DNA of 64,000 nucleotides from Nipponacmea schrenckii (GCA_030562195.1 JAUJPP010000007.1:33477769-33541768), one strand, 5' to 3'; positions 25,167 to 36,070 are shown, counted from the first letter of the stretch. The notes: a model not told the origin generated them from the letters alone. Numbers and translations: made by a program.

Positions 25167-25441
25167 CTGAAATGACAAACGACTGTATATAACAAACTGT
25201 CCTACTTAAGTACGCCGCACAAAGTATCTCTTAAGATTGTTAAAAAATTATAAAGGACGTAAAATAATGTACTGGCAAAAACACATTACCGGTATGGGGA
25301 AGATTTGGCGACAATCTGTCATGGAATAGTTCTGGATCTAAGGCTTGTAGTTTTGCAGATTCTTTGGAGGGAAAGAAACACGTCGTTCGTTAAATGATTG
25401 AGGACTGTATTGTTGTTGTCATTACAAAAACAATAGACAGG

Positions 25442-25625
25442 CCCAGGGACGTAGCTACCGGGGGGTGTGGGGGGGGGGGGGTTGTCACACCCCCCCCCCC
25501 CCCAGTTTTACTGAACTCGTCGGTAAAACGCGGAATCGGTCGGTAAAAAGGGGGGTCATGGATGGAACCGTCGGTAAAATATAGTAACTTTATCTTCCGT
25601 ATCTGGTAATGTCGGTTTGTAATGT
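25442..25625 (+). mobile_element. hAT-like non-autonomous element fragment with G-run/C-run hairpin
   Basis: It starts CAGGGACGTAGCTACC, a hAT-like terminus. It then has a long G run (about 25468-25480), a short spacer (TTGTCACA) and a C run (about 25489-25503). The phrase ACTGAACTCGTCGGTAAAACG follows, which recurs at 54393-54425. The G and C runs can pair as a hairpin. The far end is not identifiable. Confidence 0.5.
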
Positions 25626-25738
25626 GTTAGACCCCAGTAATTTTTTAATGCTGGATTATCGGGACTTGTAAGAATCTCTGCAGTCGGTTTCTGTAATGAG
25701 GAAAATTATAGCTCAATGCATCAATTGTATGATAAAGT

Positions 25739-25900
25739 TTTTTATACGTCCACACATTAATGAGAGCTGGTTTCTTGATAAATTTTGACGAAACTTGGTG
25801 TGAGTGTTGTAATCATCCAAGGTTGAAGCCTATTAAAAATCAGACCGATCGAAAATATTTTCTATGAGTTATTGCCCTTAAAATATAAAGGTACATATTC
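25739..25900 (-). mobile_element. partial pearl-like element, reverse orientation
   Basis: TTTATACGTCCACA is the reverse complement of the pearl-like tail. It is followed by reverse-complement core phrases (CGAAACTTGGTGTGAGTG and TGAGTTATTGCCCTT). The head is missing. Confidence 0.6.
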
Positions 25901-26253
25901 CTGTAAGAATCCACATTTCACATATGGTCATATTATATTTAACTTTTTGTATCTCATAATGTGAACTATATTTTACTATAGTTATAGTGAAGAGTTTCGC
26001 ACTCGAAGCAATCCATGCTTTCTCTAACACCTGGGAGTACTACATGTAAACTCTTTTCTAACTTTTGACAATCTTTGTAGGAGATGTTTTATAAAACTAA
26101 ATGGTCTTGCTTGTGTGGATTTTGATTTTATAAACAATTACTCATTATGTGTATCTTGTTTCTTCTTCATATAAAATATCAACTATCCCATTTTGCTCTG
26201 TCGACGTTAAATCTCTTTGTGCCGTTAAAGCTATAACGAGGGACTTTCCAAAT

Positions 26254-26601
26254 TTACAATTGGCAACTAAACGGTAGTGGTAATTTTCTCTGTGGAATAG
26301 AAGAACTTGCAGCTGTTGTGTCCCTTGCAGTATCCCCTTTCTCTATACTGCTTGCAGTGTCATGGCCATTCCCATCACCATCTGTATTAGATACCGGTTT
26401 TAAAACCACTTTAATTCTTCCACCATCAGGCAATTCTTCACAATCTATGTCAAAAAATTCATCCCAAACAGCTGAGTACTCCTGGAGTATGGGATCACCA
26501 TGGAATTTGAAGGTGCAGCACACCTTTTTCACGAGGTCTTGGTACCCTGATGCAGCTAGTATTTTTCTTTGGTCACCATACATGACTAAAATGTCCGCCA
26601 T
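26254..26601 (-). CDS. start exon of unrecognised protein with PB1/ubiquitin-like N-terminus
   Basis: A frame of up to 115 codons opens with MADILVMYGDQRKIL at an ATGGCGG start. Just before it is TTTTCACTTTTCTAG, a good acceptor, which suggests a spliced 5' UTR. Residues 1-70 look like a small beta-grasp module: a basic segment, then VWDEFFDIDCEEL, then GRIKVVLKP. The rest is Asp/Ser/Thr-rich linker. Similar N-termini occur on animal proteins of unknown function that travel with transposase-like genes; that link is from memory and is uncertain. It lies directly downstream of the transposase-like frame at 27205-28548 on the same strand. The true 3' end of the exon is not clear. Confidence 0.5.
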   Translation of the reverse strand: MADILVMYGDQRKILAASGYQDLVKKVCCTFKFHGDPILQEYSAVWDEFFDIDCEELPDGGRIKVVLKPVSNTDGDGNGHDTASSIEKGDTARDTTAASSSIPQRKLPLPFSCQL

Positions 26602-26614
26602 CCTGATAAGCTAG

Positions 26615-27200
26615 AAAAGTGAAAAGTCTATGAAATCCAGAAATGACTAAACAACAATTAAAGAAGCGTGTAACATTTTCTTAGATTGGTTTGGGCCTTA
26701 ATAATAAACTCTTTATTTGACATGGGTCAGAATTAGGCCCAATACACAAGGACATGGCCCTGTCTCACATTCTTCAGTAGTACTAGAAATGTAAAATCGC
26801 ACAATCCCAATTAAAATAAAATATGTGTTCCACCTTAAGCCTGTACATCTGGGAGAATGAATCCCTCCCTTCCCCGAAATCTAAATTTAACCAGTGATAT
26901 CTTTTAAAACAGGAACAAAACGTAATCTGTTTTAACTTAATCTGAAGCTTCTGTAGTTGGACAATATTATTGTCTTCCCAATGGGACTAAGGGTAATTAC
27001 AGTCATTCTGATTTGTATTAATAAAGGCATTAATTATCATCTTGACTGAATCCGAGTTAATGTAAGGACGCAACTTTCCAATGTTGTACAGTTGATAAAT
27101 TACTTTTTAACACATGAAAATGAAATTGATATGAAGGTCAAAATCAAATTTGACAGAAATGCCTGTGTGTCCATTTTATTGATAAATAATTTTATTTTGT
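26615..27200. other. non-coding stretch, possible intron or spacer
   Basis: Nothing coding is seen between the start exon at 26601 and the end of the transposase-like frame at about 27205. Confidence 0.4.
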
Positions 27201-27204
27201 GTTA

Positions 27205-28548
27205 TTAAGTCTCCATATCGTTTTGTTCCAGTAAGGGTATTCGGTATTTAAGAACTATCAATTTACCACTAGATCCATCAGGGACAGGGTACAATCCTAA
27301 AGGATAGGGATCTCCCAGGTCATTTCGTTTCAACAGCTTCCTTACATTTCTCTCTTGGACACAATATCCATGAAAGTGTCTATCTCTAAACAAGTAGTGT
27401 CCAGCTGTTTAACTAGGATGTATACTGTCCCACCTAAGTTGAAAAGACTTTCGATTTTAGCAATTTGATAGGTGTCCATTTCATAGCCTAATAATAGAGC
27501 ACACCCAGTTGAGAACTCAGCCCCGTCACAAGATAAAGATGTTGATTGGTAAACGTTCTCAAATTCACCAACTGCATTAAGTAAATTTTGTATCTCCCGA
27601 TCTAGAATATGAGATGGCACAACATTTCCTTTATTTGTCTGTTCAATGTCTGCCGTGAGGTAATTAAGACTGTCATGATAAAAACATTGCATATACCGAT
27701 GTATTGTAGCTAGTGATTTGCAAATATTTATACGGTTTTTGGTTCGATAAGCAAGGTCTTTGAAATAGTTGTGTTTGCCTTCAAAACGCATTGTCCAACA
27801 ATGTTTTAGTGGTCCAAACATTAGCACTTGATAGGCATAGTGGATCAGGTAATGTGCTTTAGGTTTCACTGTAAGATCTTTACAAGTTGCAAAAACACGG
27901 GGTAAAAATGCACCAATCAAATCCCCTAGGTAAGCGATGTCCCCCTTAGCCAGTTCAGTGCAACACACAAGATCCACTATATCTAGCAGGTCAGTAATTA
28001 GAGACATGTATTCGTTATCTCTTGGTATCTTGGTGCCAACCATTAGGCAAAACAGCCTCAATAGGCACTAAGTCAGTGATGCAGTCTGCTTGACACGGAA
28101 TTTGGCGAGTTCCTCGGGCATTGTTGATGGCTTATTTGTCACTGGCAGCATATGGAACGAGTAGGATCGCTTGGTTGAACTCAGCCAAAGCAAAAAACCC
28201 TCACGCACAAAGCTGTTAATGGAAACGTGAAGAATTTCGCAGACAAAGCCTTCAAACAAGTCATGCCTCCCATCACATTGTAGTAATTCAGCGTGTTCAG
28301 ATGCGAGTCTGTTTCTACGCCATAGGCAGTGCACAAGGTTGGATCTTGAGAAACTAAATCCACCAGTGCATTATATACAGCAGGTGATCTGTCATCAGAT
28401 TTTCAAGTTTAAGCATGTCTTCCTTAGTGACAGTACAGAATCTGCAATTGCGTAGAGCTGAGAAACTTTCTGTTAGGCCAGCTAAAGAATGAGCTGCAAG
28501 ATTGTCTGAGATTACCATCGACACAGCCTCCAACAGATACGTTTTCAC
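27205..28548 (-). pseudogene. transposase-like gene (tnp2 / EnSpm-like), frameshifted
   Basis: The minus strand carries consecutive blocks of one protein family in several frames. Near 28500 are DNLAAHSLAGLTESFSALRNCRFC, of the animal tnp2-like type; at about 28270 RHDLFEGFVCEI; in 27342-28061 KPKAHYLIHYAYQ and FGPLKHCWTMRFEGKHNYFK; and at 27205-27393 a tail FHGYCVQER to GKLIVLKYRI. Frame changes lie near 28280, 28065 and 27390, so the gene is broken unless some are introns, and I see no splice sites at those points. The long central frame of 239 codons suggests fairly recent decay. The family is present in many animal genomes as DNA-transposon-derived genes; the superfamily name is inferred. 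Confidence 0.6.
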
Positions 28549-28729
28549 ATGACCGAATTGCTAACTGTATGGTGTGTAACTTTGCTCTAAACTTTGGCGG
28601 AATATTTCCCAGGGCAAAATATACGGCTAATATTTTGAATTTTTTAATTCTTATCCCAAAGTTGAATCTGAAGTGCAGATGGGTTATTGGCGAAAAGGGG
28701 ATGCCATCATTTCGTACCGTACCATCCCT

Positions 28730-29350
28730 TTTCCACCCTTCCCTACTCTTCCATCCCTTATCACACCCTATAATCACCATCACCATTCCTCGTCTCACCC
28801 TTCCCTACCTACCTTCCCTTATCCCACCCTATAATCACTATTCCTTTTCTCACCCTTCCCTACCCTACCATCCCTTATCCCACCCTACAATCACTATTCC
28901 TTGTCTCACCCTTCCCTACCCTACCATCCCTTTTCCCCCCTATAATCACCACTCCTTGTCTCACCCTTCCCTACCCTACCTTCCCTTATCCCACTCTATA
29001 ATCACCATTCCTTGTCTCACCCTTCCCTACCCTACCTTCCCTTTTCCCACCCTATAATCACTATTTCTTGTCTCACCCTATCCTACCCTTTCTCCCCTTA
29101 TCCCACCATATAATCATCTTTCCTTGTCTCACACTTCCCTACCCTACCTTCCCCCACCCTATAATCACCATTCCATGTCTCACCCTTCTCTACCCTCATC
29201 CCACCCTATAATCACCATTCCTTGTCTCACCCTTCCCTTCCCTACCCTACCATCTCTTATCCCACCCTATAATCAATCTTCCCTACTCCAACCTACACTC
29301 ATCCCTTGTCTTACCCTTCCCTACTCTACTTCTCTTACCGCACCCTAAAC
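28730..29350. repeat. 57-bp pyrimidine-rich tandem array
   Basis: About eleven degenerate copies of a unit of roughly 57 bp that reads CCCTATAATCACCATTCC, TTGTCTCACCCTTCCCTAC, CCTACCTTCCCTTATCC. The plus strand has almost no G for 600 bp, an extreme strand asymmetry. Open frames across it (SHPSLPYLPLSH-type) are by-products. It continues as a decayed (CCCTA)-rich tail to about 29460. Confidence 0.92.
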
Positions 29351-29459
29351 TAACTCTTCCCTACCCTACCCTTAACTCTTCCCTAGTCTTACACTTCCCT
29401 ACAATACCCTCAGCTTCCCAAACTTACACTTACACTTACTTTTACACTCCCTAGCCTAC

Positions 29460-30320
29460 ACTCATCCCTATTATTAGTTAATAATGTACCTATGGGAACC
29501 AGTATTCCTCTTATATATTTCAGAAGCTTGTGAACTTTATTTTCAATATTTTATATTTTTCAAACTCACTTCACAAACAATACTCTCTCACAAGAGGTTA
29601 CGCCTACATACCTGCGCCTGTGCTTTCGTAACATCACTTAACCGTAATGTTACAACCCACAATTCCTAGTCTCACACCCCACCAATTTCTCATGAAGTAT
29701 TCAAGAGCATCCAGGCGTCTGATTGAAATAGGGATAGACTAGGTTTTTTTTCGCCTCGGAAAATAAGAATAAATTTGAGATTTTCCAGAAAATTCGGCAC
29801 AAGGCTAGCCTAATTAGATCTAGATCTAAACTAAATTGTACAAAAGAAATATTTCACCCCGATTCATAAACTATCTATTTCTCCTTCTTTTGATACGATT
29901 TTCGTAAAAGTCGAACTGACCAACACCCTCTCAAAAAGCAAACATCGTGAAACCGCGAAAAGTGGAGTCATTAGCGAAAAATTGCCGACTCAGACAGCCG
30001 AAAATTAAATTTCAACTTGCCGTACGACATGTCTTGATGTGAATTCCATACAGTCTAGTACTAGATCTAGATCTAGGCCTAGATCTAGTAGAGTAGAAAA
30101 AGACATATGAGGCCGGGTGAGCGATTTCTTCATATTAGACAGTCGCGTGACGCCACTGAAAGGCTTACCCTAACCTTTCCCGTAACCCTAACTAACCCGA
30201 CTTCGTTGAGAAGATAAAAACGCTTAAGTTAGTGACAAACTTAGTTGTACCAACAGTGACATCATTTTTCTTATCTCCTGTACAAGATGTAGCTAACAAT
30301 ACGTCGGCGAGACAATGAAT
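29460..30320. other. non-coding, dispersed repeat fragments
   Basis: No gene. ATGTACCTATGGGAACCAGTA at about 29483 is similar to ATGTTCCTGTGGGAACCAGTA at about 30817, so the two flank the retroelement scrap as related repeat pieces. A CTAGATCTAGATCTAGGCC palindromic run lies at about 30060-30090. Confidence 0.4.
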
Positions 30321-30324
30321 TCGT

Positions 30325-30740
30325 TAAGGGTTCCCTTTAATCATCACCGATCTGACATCAACCTCAAAAAAACAAATAAAACAGTATCTAAACACTTTTA
30401 ACCAATCCAATCATCAATTAACAGACCTAAAAATTATTTCAATAGAACAGATATATGAACAACCTGGTATGAATAATAAGAAAGTTCGATTAATTCGTGA
30501 AAACTTTTGGATTAACAAATTACAAACCATGCATCCGTTCGGCATGAATATCCAAGTAGACTTTCAGATTATACCCTTGGTTATTCAATACAAAAGTATC
30601 GTATAATTATCCACCTCTACAAACAATTGCAAGAAAAATTCCCAACAGTTTTTACAAACGATTTAGTTGTCGCCTATACCCGAAATAAAAATTTAAATGA
30701 TATCTTAGTCCGTGGTAGATTACCTCCCCTTCCTTAGATT
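30325..30740 (+). pseudogene. Penelope / GIY-YIG-type retroelement fragment
   Basis: Decayed plus-strand frames contain FNHHRSDINL, then RLIRENFWINKLQTMHPFGMN, the end of the GIY-YIG-associated region of Penelope-like retroelements (HFN-H---D ... RE-FWI--L-T--P-G-N). They are followed by KFPTVFTNDLVVAYTRNKNLNDILVRG, a block usually found before that region. The order is therefore unusual, as if two truncated copies were joined. Several stops and frame changes interrupt the reading. Confidence 0.5.
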
Positions 30741-32665
30741 CATTTCTCTCCCTTTTTTCCATTAAACTTTTCAGTTTCACAAGAAAAAAAAATTAATTAT
30801 AATTTCCATTGATATTAATGTTCCTGTGGGAACCAGTAGTAATTTTTTATATTTCAGATTATAAAGATTATAGATGATTACTTGAACTTTTCATTCCATT
30901 TTTTTGCACAACTGCACATACGATACTCTTATCACTGGAGGTAAGGTAAGACCACTTTTTATTATATTGCTGTGTGCGTATTGAGTTGGGGTACCCATTG
31001 ATGTACACAGTTGCTTATGACAACCACGCGTAAGGGTAGAAATAGGCTCAAAGCCGTCATGCAGATGTGCATGACCATTTCCGATAGGAAATAACTCTGA
31101 CTATAGGAGAGTCAGTAAATCATAAAAATCGACTATCCTATAGCACAGAGAACTCGGATTAAGCTTAGATCTAGTTGGGCCTACCTAGTAATTTACATTC
31201 ATGGAAAACATTTTTTATTAGTAACGATTACATTTGTTCCACAAAGGTGTGTAGTATTGCTAGATCTCGGTTAGACATGACTTAAACTCTTTGTTTTCTT
31301 TAATTGTAGGTTGGAAAAGGAAAAAAGATACCGGTAGTGAAAATCAACCTAAATTAGGCAAATAATGTTTCACAGAACTTGTCAAGCGGTTGTGGAGGAT
31401 AATTTGACAAGTTAAAAAACAATTTGTGAAGTTTTTAAAATTTGGATATTTTCTCTATAATCTGATTACAGCCTGTGGTCAAAGGGAGATAATTTGTTAA
31501 CCCTAGCTTTGACATAGTTAGGGTTAGCACTATTTTTTAAAAAAAATTTAAATTTATTTATTTATTGCTTTTTTGTAAATCTTACAGGGGTTATAATATT
31601 TGACTGCTATGTTTTATGTGGTTAATTCTGGTATCATTAGAATCCTGTAAAAAGAGCTTTAAAATGATATACATGTATGACAAGTTCATATTTAGTGAAT
31701 GAAAATTTTTTTTCTTCATTTTTGGAAATATTTGCATCGTTGCGTACGAAGTGCCGGCCATCTTGAATAAAAATGGTTACCATGATAACAAACTGTGTAA
31801 ATTTTAATCTCAAAATGGTACTTCAGCTAAATTGTAATGGAATGGAACTTTAAAACTGAATAATATAGTCAAACTATGGATTAAAGTGGCATTAACTTTT
31901 GACGCGGGCAAAATTTATGTCTTTTGGAAACGAAATGGACGACATAAATTGCGCGGAATTTTTTTTTTTTACCTAGAATTTGTTGAAATTCGCCTTAAAA
32001 TTTATGAAACCGAAAGAATTTTGTAAATATCTTTAAAATTAAAGATTATATTTGAATTTTTATGTTTTTTTTTCATTAAATTTCTCCTTTTTGGAGTCGT
32101 TAACTTTTGACCGTTGAGCCAAAGAAGGAGCATTTTAGACAAAATCACCCCCGATTTCTCGACTTCAAGGTGCAGAAGAGTAGGACGTAAAACTCCATTC
32201 ATTTCATTTCTCGAAATGCCATAACTTTTGTTCTAATTGAGATATTTTTATTCTGTAAACTGTATTTCCACCTTTGAAAAGAGCTCGTTATTTTTCTTTA
32301 TGTGAGTAACCACGTAAATTAAAATGTTTCCCGACGGGTTTTTCTTTTATCTTAATTTGTTATAGGTTACTCGTTTTGGCGATAGCAACATACGTCGTGA
32401 AAAAAAATTTTCATCTTGAAATATTTTCATAAAAACGCCTTGTATGGGAGCCCACGCGGTAAACAATTCAAAAATTTGTTTTTATATCTTTTTAAATACA
32501 AAATTAGCCCACTTGGTTGAACTAAGTTTATCTCCTCGAAATTATCATTGATGAAATGACCGATTAATGAACATCCACTGCGTTTATTAGCCTTCTTTCC
32601 TGACTTAGTCAAAATTTCATATAGTAGCCTACATGTATATTGTTATAGGACACATAATAATATAG
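30741..32665. other. AT-rich non-coding stretch
   Basis: No supported gene. GTAAAACTCCATTCATTTCA at about 32187 is shared with 58221 and is a common 3' tail of non-LTR elements in such genomes, so a LINE or SINE end may lie at about 32080-32215. Confidence 0.4.
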
Positions 32666-32674
32666 GGCTTGGGT

Positions 32675-32880
32675 AAATTGACTCACTTGAGCGAATGTTC
32701 ATTTGAGTCAACTCGACTCATTGGTCGAGTCATTTGGTCACTGTTGAGTCAAATGACTCTGCTAATGAGTCAAGTATAATCAGTTACGCCAAAGTGCTTA
32801 AAACTGACCCACAACATGAGTCATATGACACAAGAGATGAGTAAAAGAGTGGCGGACCCACTTTTTCGGGTCATTTGACC
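32675..32880. promoter_or_regulatory. cluster of AP-1-type TGAGTCA motifs
   Basis: Exact TGACTCA/TGAGTCA heptamers occur at 32679, 32704, 32745, 32766 and 32817, with several one-off variants between (CGACTCA, CGAGTCA, TGAGTAA). In animals this heptamer is the AP-1 (Fos/Jun/ATF) site. The cluster could equally be a decayed repeat built from GAGTCA; there is no evidence of function. Confidence 0.4.
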
Positions 32881-33190
32881 CATCTGGGGTTCTCAGTGTA
32901 TTGCCATTTTGTGGGGGAGGGGGGATATGTAACCGAACTTAAGTCGTGCATAGACAGAAACAGGATAGTTTCAGAATTGATTAGCTGTGCATAGAATTAT
33001 TAATGTAGCTTCAGCTCATAGCTGTTTGTATATATAAGTTATTGTTTACTAACGAACTAGGCCTAAGCGACCGTCGTCGTTGGCTCACGTTACCGACGTT
33101 TTAGAATAGAAGTTGTTGTTTCATTGTTAAAATCTTTCATTCCTACCTTAAATGGGATTCCCATTGTATAGCATGTTACTACTGACAGTA

Positions 33191-33723
33191 CACAGATCTA
33201 AGGGTGGGCCAACTGGCCTACCGGAAGGAAAAAAATGCGCCAAAATAGATATTCTTAAATTTAAAGATCGTAGATTTTCATACAATAAAACGAAACTATT
33301 CAATTTGACGGAACTTTTGTTGACGTCAAAATTATGGAATCAAAATTATTTTAAAAATGAAACGAAAAAAATAAATATTTTCTTTTCGTGTTCAGCAATG
33401 TTTTTCTTCACATTAACTGATACAATCCATGCCAAAAAAGCAATAATCTAATTTGTATTTGAATTGGACACACAATTAACCGTAAAAGTACCCTTAAATC
33501 TTTTTTAAATGATCACGACAGGAAGGTCGTTTGCTTCAGAGTTACTTCCCTTAATTTATTTATTTAACGTCGTCGGCATCATGGATGATCAACGAGGCCA
33601 AGGGATCTTTCTTCCACCTTTTAGAATTTTTTCAAAGTTAATCCTTGACGTAGACTATAATAATTCTGCGAATGCTCCTCCTGTTAATCCAACCAAATCA
33701 GCAGTATATTTAGTTGATAAAAC
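33191..33723 (+). repeat. left arm of large inverted duplication
   Basis: The arm runs from about CAGATCTAAGGGTGGG to about VDKT of the ORF below. Its inverted partner is 34438-34990. Shared blocks include TTTTGACGTCAA, TCAATTTGACGGAA, GATCGTAGATTTTCATAC and the coding stretch MDDQRGQGIFLPPFR. The arms are similar, not identical, with small indels. Confidence 0.85.
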
Positions 33724-34015
33724 GCTTCACCAAGACTGGAAGCACACTTCCAGCACTTGGAAAAATCAGGTTTCCAGATACAGAACATTTAGGCCTAAAG
33801 AAAAAGATGGAACTGATGCCGATTGGATAAGATCGCATCGTGATGATGACTGGTTGATTGAAAAAGTTGCGGCTAAAGATTTGACCAAACATTGTGAAGA
33901 TATTGGTGATGTCATGAGGCAAACTTATTACAAACATGGTAATCCTAAGTATTCTGATGTTAGAAAGATGATAACAGAAATAAAAAAAATTTTAAGGCAA
34001 AAGACAGTCAACTTG
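33581..34015 (+). CDS. unrecognised ORF, probable first coding exon
   Basis: An ATG at 33581 opens 145 codons that end at TTG|GTGAGT, a consensus donor in phase 0; unspliced, the frame runs only 11 more codons to a stop at about 34048. The protein starts MDDQRGQGIFLPPFR and is hydrophilic. It has a basic, aromatic middle (WKHTSSTWKNQVSRYRTF) and an acidic-basic end (RSHRDDDWLIEKVAAKDL, then KYSDVRKMITEIKKIL). No signal peptide or membrane segment is seen. The ATG at 33581 is preferred over an upstream in-frame ATG at 33509 because an indel precedes it in the duplicate copy. The family is not recognised. Downstream exons were not found. Confidence 0.5.
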
Positions 34016-34050
34016 GTGAGTAGGATAGATCCTGTGACAAATATCTAAGG

Positions 34051-34437
34051 TATATTGAAATATTATATTGAGACTTGAGTTTACGTATCAGTTTTCTAAT
34101 TTTGCACATAATCTTGTCATTGCCTACAATTTTGTTTAGAAACTTTGAATTCCTTTATGGGCAGAACCAATCAAAAATAATTCCTATAATAAGGATAGAA
34201 CTAAAAGATGTTTTACAAAGTCATTTTATTTAATATTAGTTAAAGTATTTCTGAAGGTCCTATTTTTATCATTGTATGAATATGGCAAAAAGTTTTGAGC
34301 CGATAGCAACAATGCAAGGAAGAAAAAAGTGATATTAATACCTAGAAAAGTAATATTGTGTTATTTTTCTATTTCAGAGGATACTAGTTTTGGTTTGATT
34401 GAATATGTTTTTCAAGAAGGAAAATAATTAGTTCTGT
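34051..34437. other. spacer between the inverted arms
   Basis: AT-rich, no coding frame; if the ORF above is spliced, this is its intron. Confidence 0.35.
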
Positions 34438-34990
34438 CTCCAAACGTTTTATCAACTAAATATACTGCTGATTTGGTTGGATTAACAGGAGGCGCATGAG
34501 CGGAATTATTATAGTCTACGTCAAGGATTAACTTTGAAAAAAATCTAAAAGGTGGAAGAAAGATCCCTTGGCCTTGTAGATCATCCATGACGACGAGGCG
34601 GTAAAAAATTAAGGGAAGTAACTCTGAAACAAGCGACCTTGCTGTCGTGATCATTTTTAAAAAAAATATAAGGGTACTTTTACGGTTAATTGTGTGTCCC
34701 ATTTGAATTCAAATTAGATTATTACTTTTTTGGCATGGATTGTATCAGTGAATGTGAAATCGTTGAACACAAAAATAAAAATTAATTTTTTTCGTGTCAT
34801 TCTTAAGATAATTTTGATTCCATAATTTTGACGTCAACAAAAATTCCGTCAAATTAAATAGTTTCGTTTTATAGTATGAAAATCTACGATCCTTACATTT
34901 AACAATACCAATTTTGGTGCCTTTTTTTGCTATATGTAGGCCGGTTGGCAGCGGTTGGCGGTAGGCTTTTGAAACCCACCCCAGATCTAG
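34438..34990 (-). repeat. right arm of large inverted duplication, with broken ORF copy
   Basis: Inverted copy of 33191-33723. On the minus strand it encodes a matching MDDLQGQGIFLPPFRFF ... KSAVYLVDKT and then diverges, so it carries only the first third of the ORF. The duplication boundary falls inside the coding sequence. A similar segment upstream of the ATG is conserved too. Confidence 0.85.
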
Positions 34991-35510
34991 GCTTACAGTA
35001 ATTTCATTAACTTAGATGTCCTGTTGATATGCATTAAAAACGTGACGTTAATTTAGAACTCTTGACCGCAGCAGCCATATTTGTTGTCATGTGCGTAAGG
35101 ATAATTTTGTTTACGTTTGTTACAAAGGGGCAATTTTTGTTTAATTAGAGTTAACATGATATTTTCTTATTATAATTATTAGATCTCTCCACATAGTACA
35201 TTGTAAATAGTATTTTAAGTGTTAAGTAATGTTGCATCCTTGAAGTTAAGACGTGCACTATGTTTTGTACGCGTAAGGTCCTGCACACTTTGGTTTTACG
35301 CTGACCTAGGAGTAACCTTTAAGCCGATATCGCTTGATTCCTTATTTAATTAATAGTTAATTCTGTGCTCCAAATCTAGGTAATTATCATAAAAGAAAGA
35401 ATCATTGTACATCCTAAAAGTCTAGGGAAAGCCTAAATTAAATATGATTTTATTGTAATTGTAATCTAAAAATTCGCTTGTCAGGAAAAGATAGTACTTG
35501 TCAGGGAAAT
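34991..35510. other. non-coding stretch
   Basis: No gene or clear repeat seen. Confidence 0.35.
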
Positions 35511-35514
35511 TGCA

Positions 35515-35585
35515 GGCTTCTGATTGGCTAGTCGGCTTTTCCGAAGGCTATAAAAGGCGGAAAGCGCTTAGGCTAAGCAGATAGC
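35515..35585 (+). promoter_or_regulatory. CCAAT-TATA promoter
   Basis: CTGATTGGCTAG (an inverted CCAAT) lies about 25 bp upstream of GCTATAAAAGGCGG, a consensus TATA box at about 35549. Transcription would start near 35578. No open frame of note follows; the downstream sequence is the CCTGACAA array. It may be the U3/R part of an LTR or the promoter of a non-coding RNA. Confidence 0.5.
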
Positions 35586-35589
35586 TCTT

Positions 35590-36070
35590 GACAGGCAACT
35601 GAGTAAGACCTTACTCTTACCTATATCCTGACACTGGATAATCTGGAACGTGTCAGGAATGTTCTAAATTACATTTCTATGAAAATTATGGAACTTTAAT
35701 CAAATTCCTGACAACCTGAACAATGTCACATTGTCAAAGCCTAGTACTAAATCCTGACAAGTTAAATCCTGACAATTCATTTCCTGACATTTAGCCTGAC
35801 AAACCAAACCCTGACAGATTAGCTCGACAACGACTTTGACTCAATAAATTCCCGACAAACTAATTCCTGACAAACCAAATCCTGACAAATAAGCTTCATG
35901 AAGACTAAGTAAATTCCTGACAAATTATTTCCTGACAATATCAACCGACATGCTGCATCATGACCGACTGACTTTGAGCAAGTAAATTCCTCACAAATTA
36001 TTTCCTGACAATACGAACCCGACAAACTGTATCCTGACCGACTGACTTTGGGTAAGAGAATTCCTGACAA
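35590..36070. repeat. degenerate CCTGACAA tandem array
   Basis: More than twenty CCTGACA/CCTGACAAA motifs occur at intervals of about 10-30 bp (for example 35800-35890 and 35915-36070), in places forming a longer unit with GACCGACTGACTTTG (near 35962 and 36036). TGTCAGG forms also occur upstream at about 35480-35500. The minus-strand frame across it is a by-product. Confidence 0.75.

Noticed and set aside
28569..29348. Plus-strand frames rich in Pro, Ser, Leu and His
   Set aside because: They arise from the pyrimidine-rich 57-bp array and lack any independent sign of coding.
30165..30215. CCCTAA-like phrases suggesting a telomeric repeat
   Set aside because: Only three or four decayed copies with wrong spacing; not an interstitial telomere array.
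35819..36070. 83-codon minus-strand frame with repeated Cys-Gln-Glu
   Set aside because: It is the CCTGACAA array in translation; no start context or conserved family.
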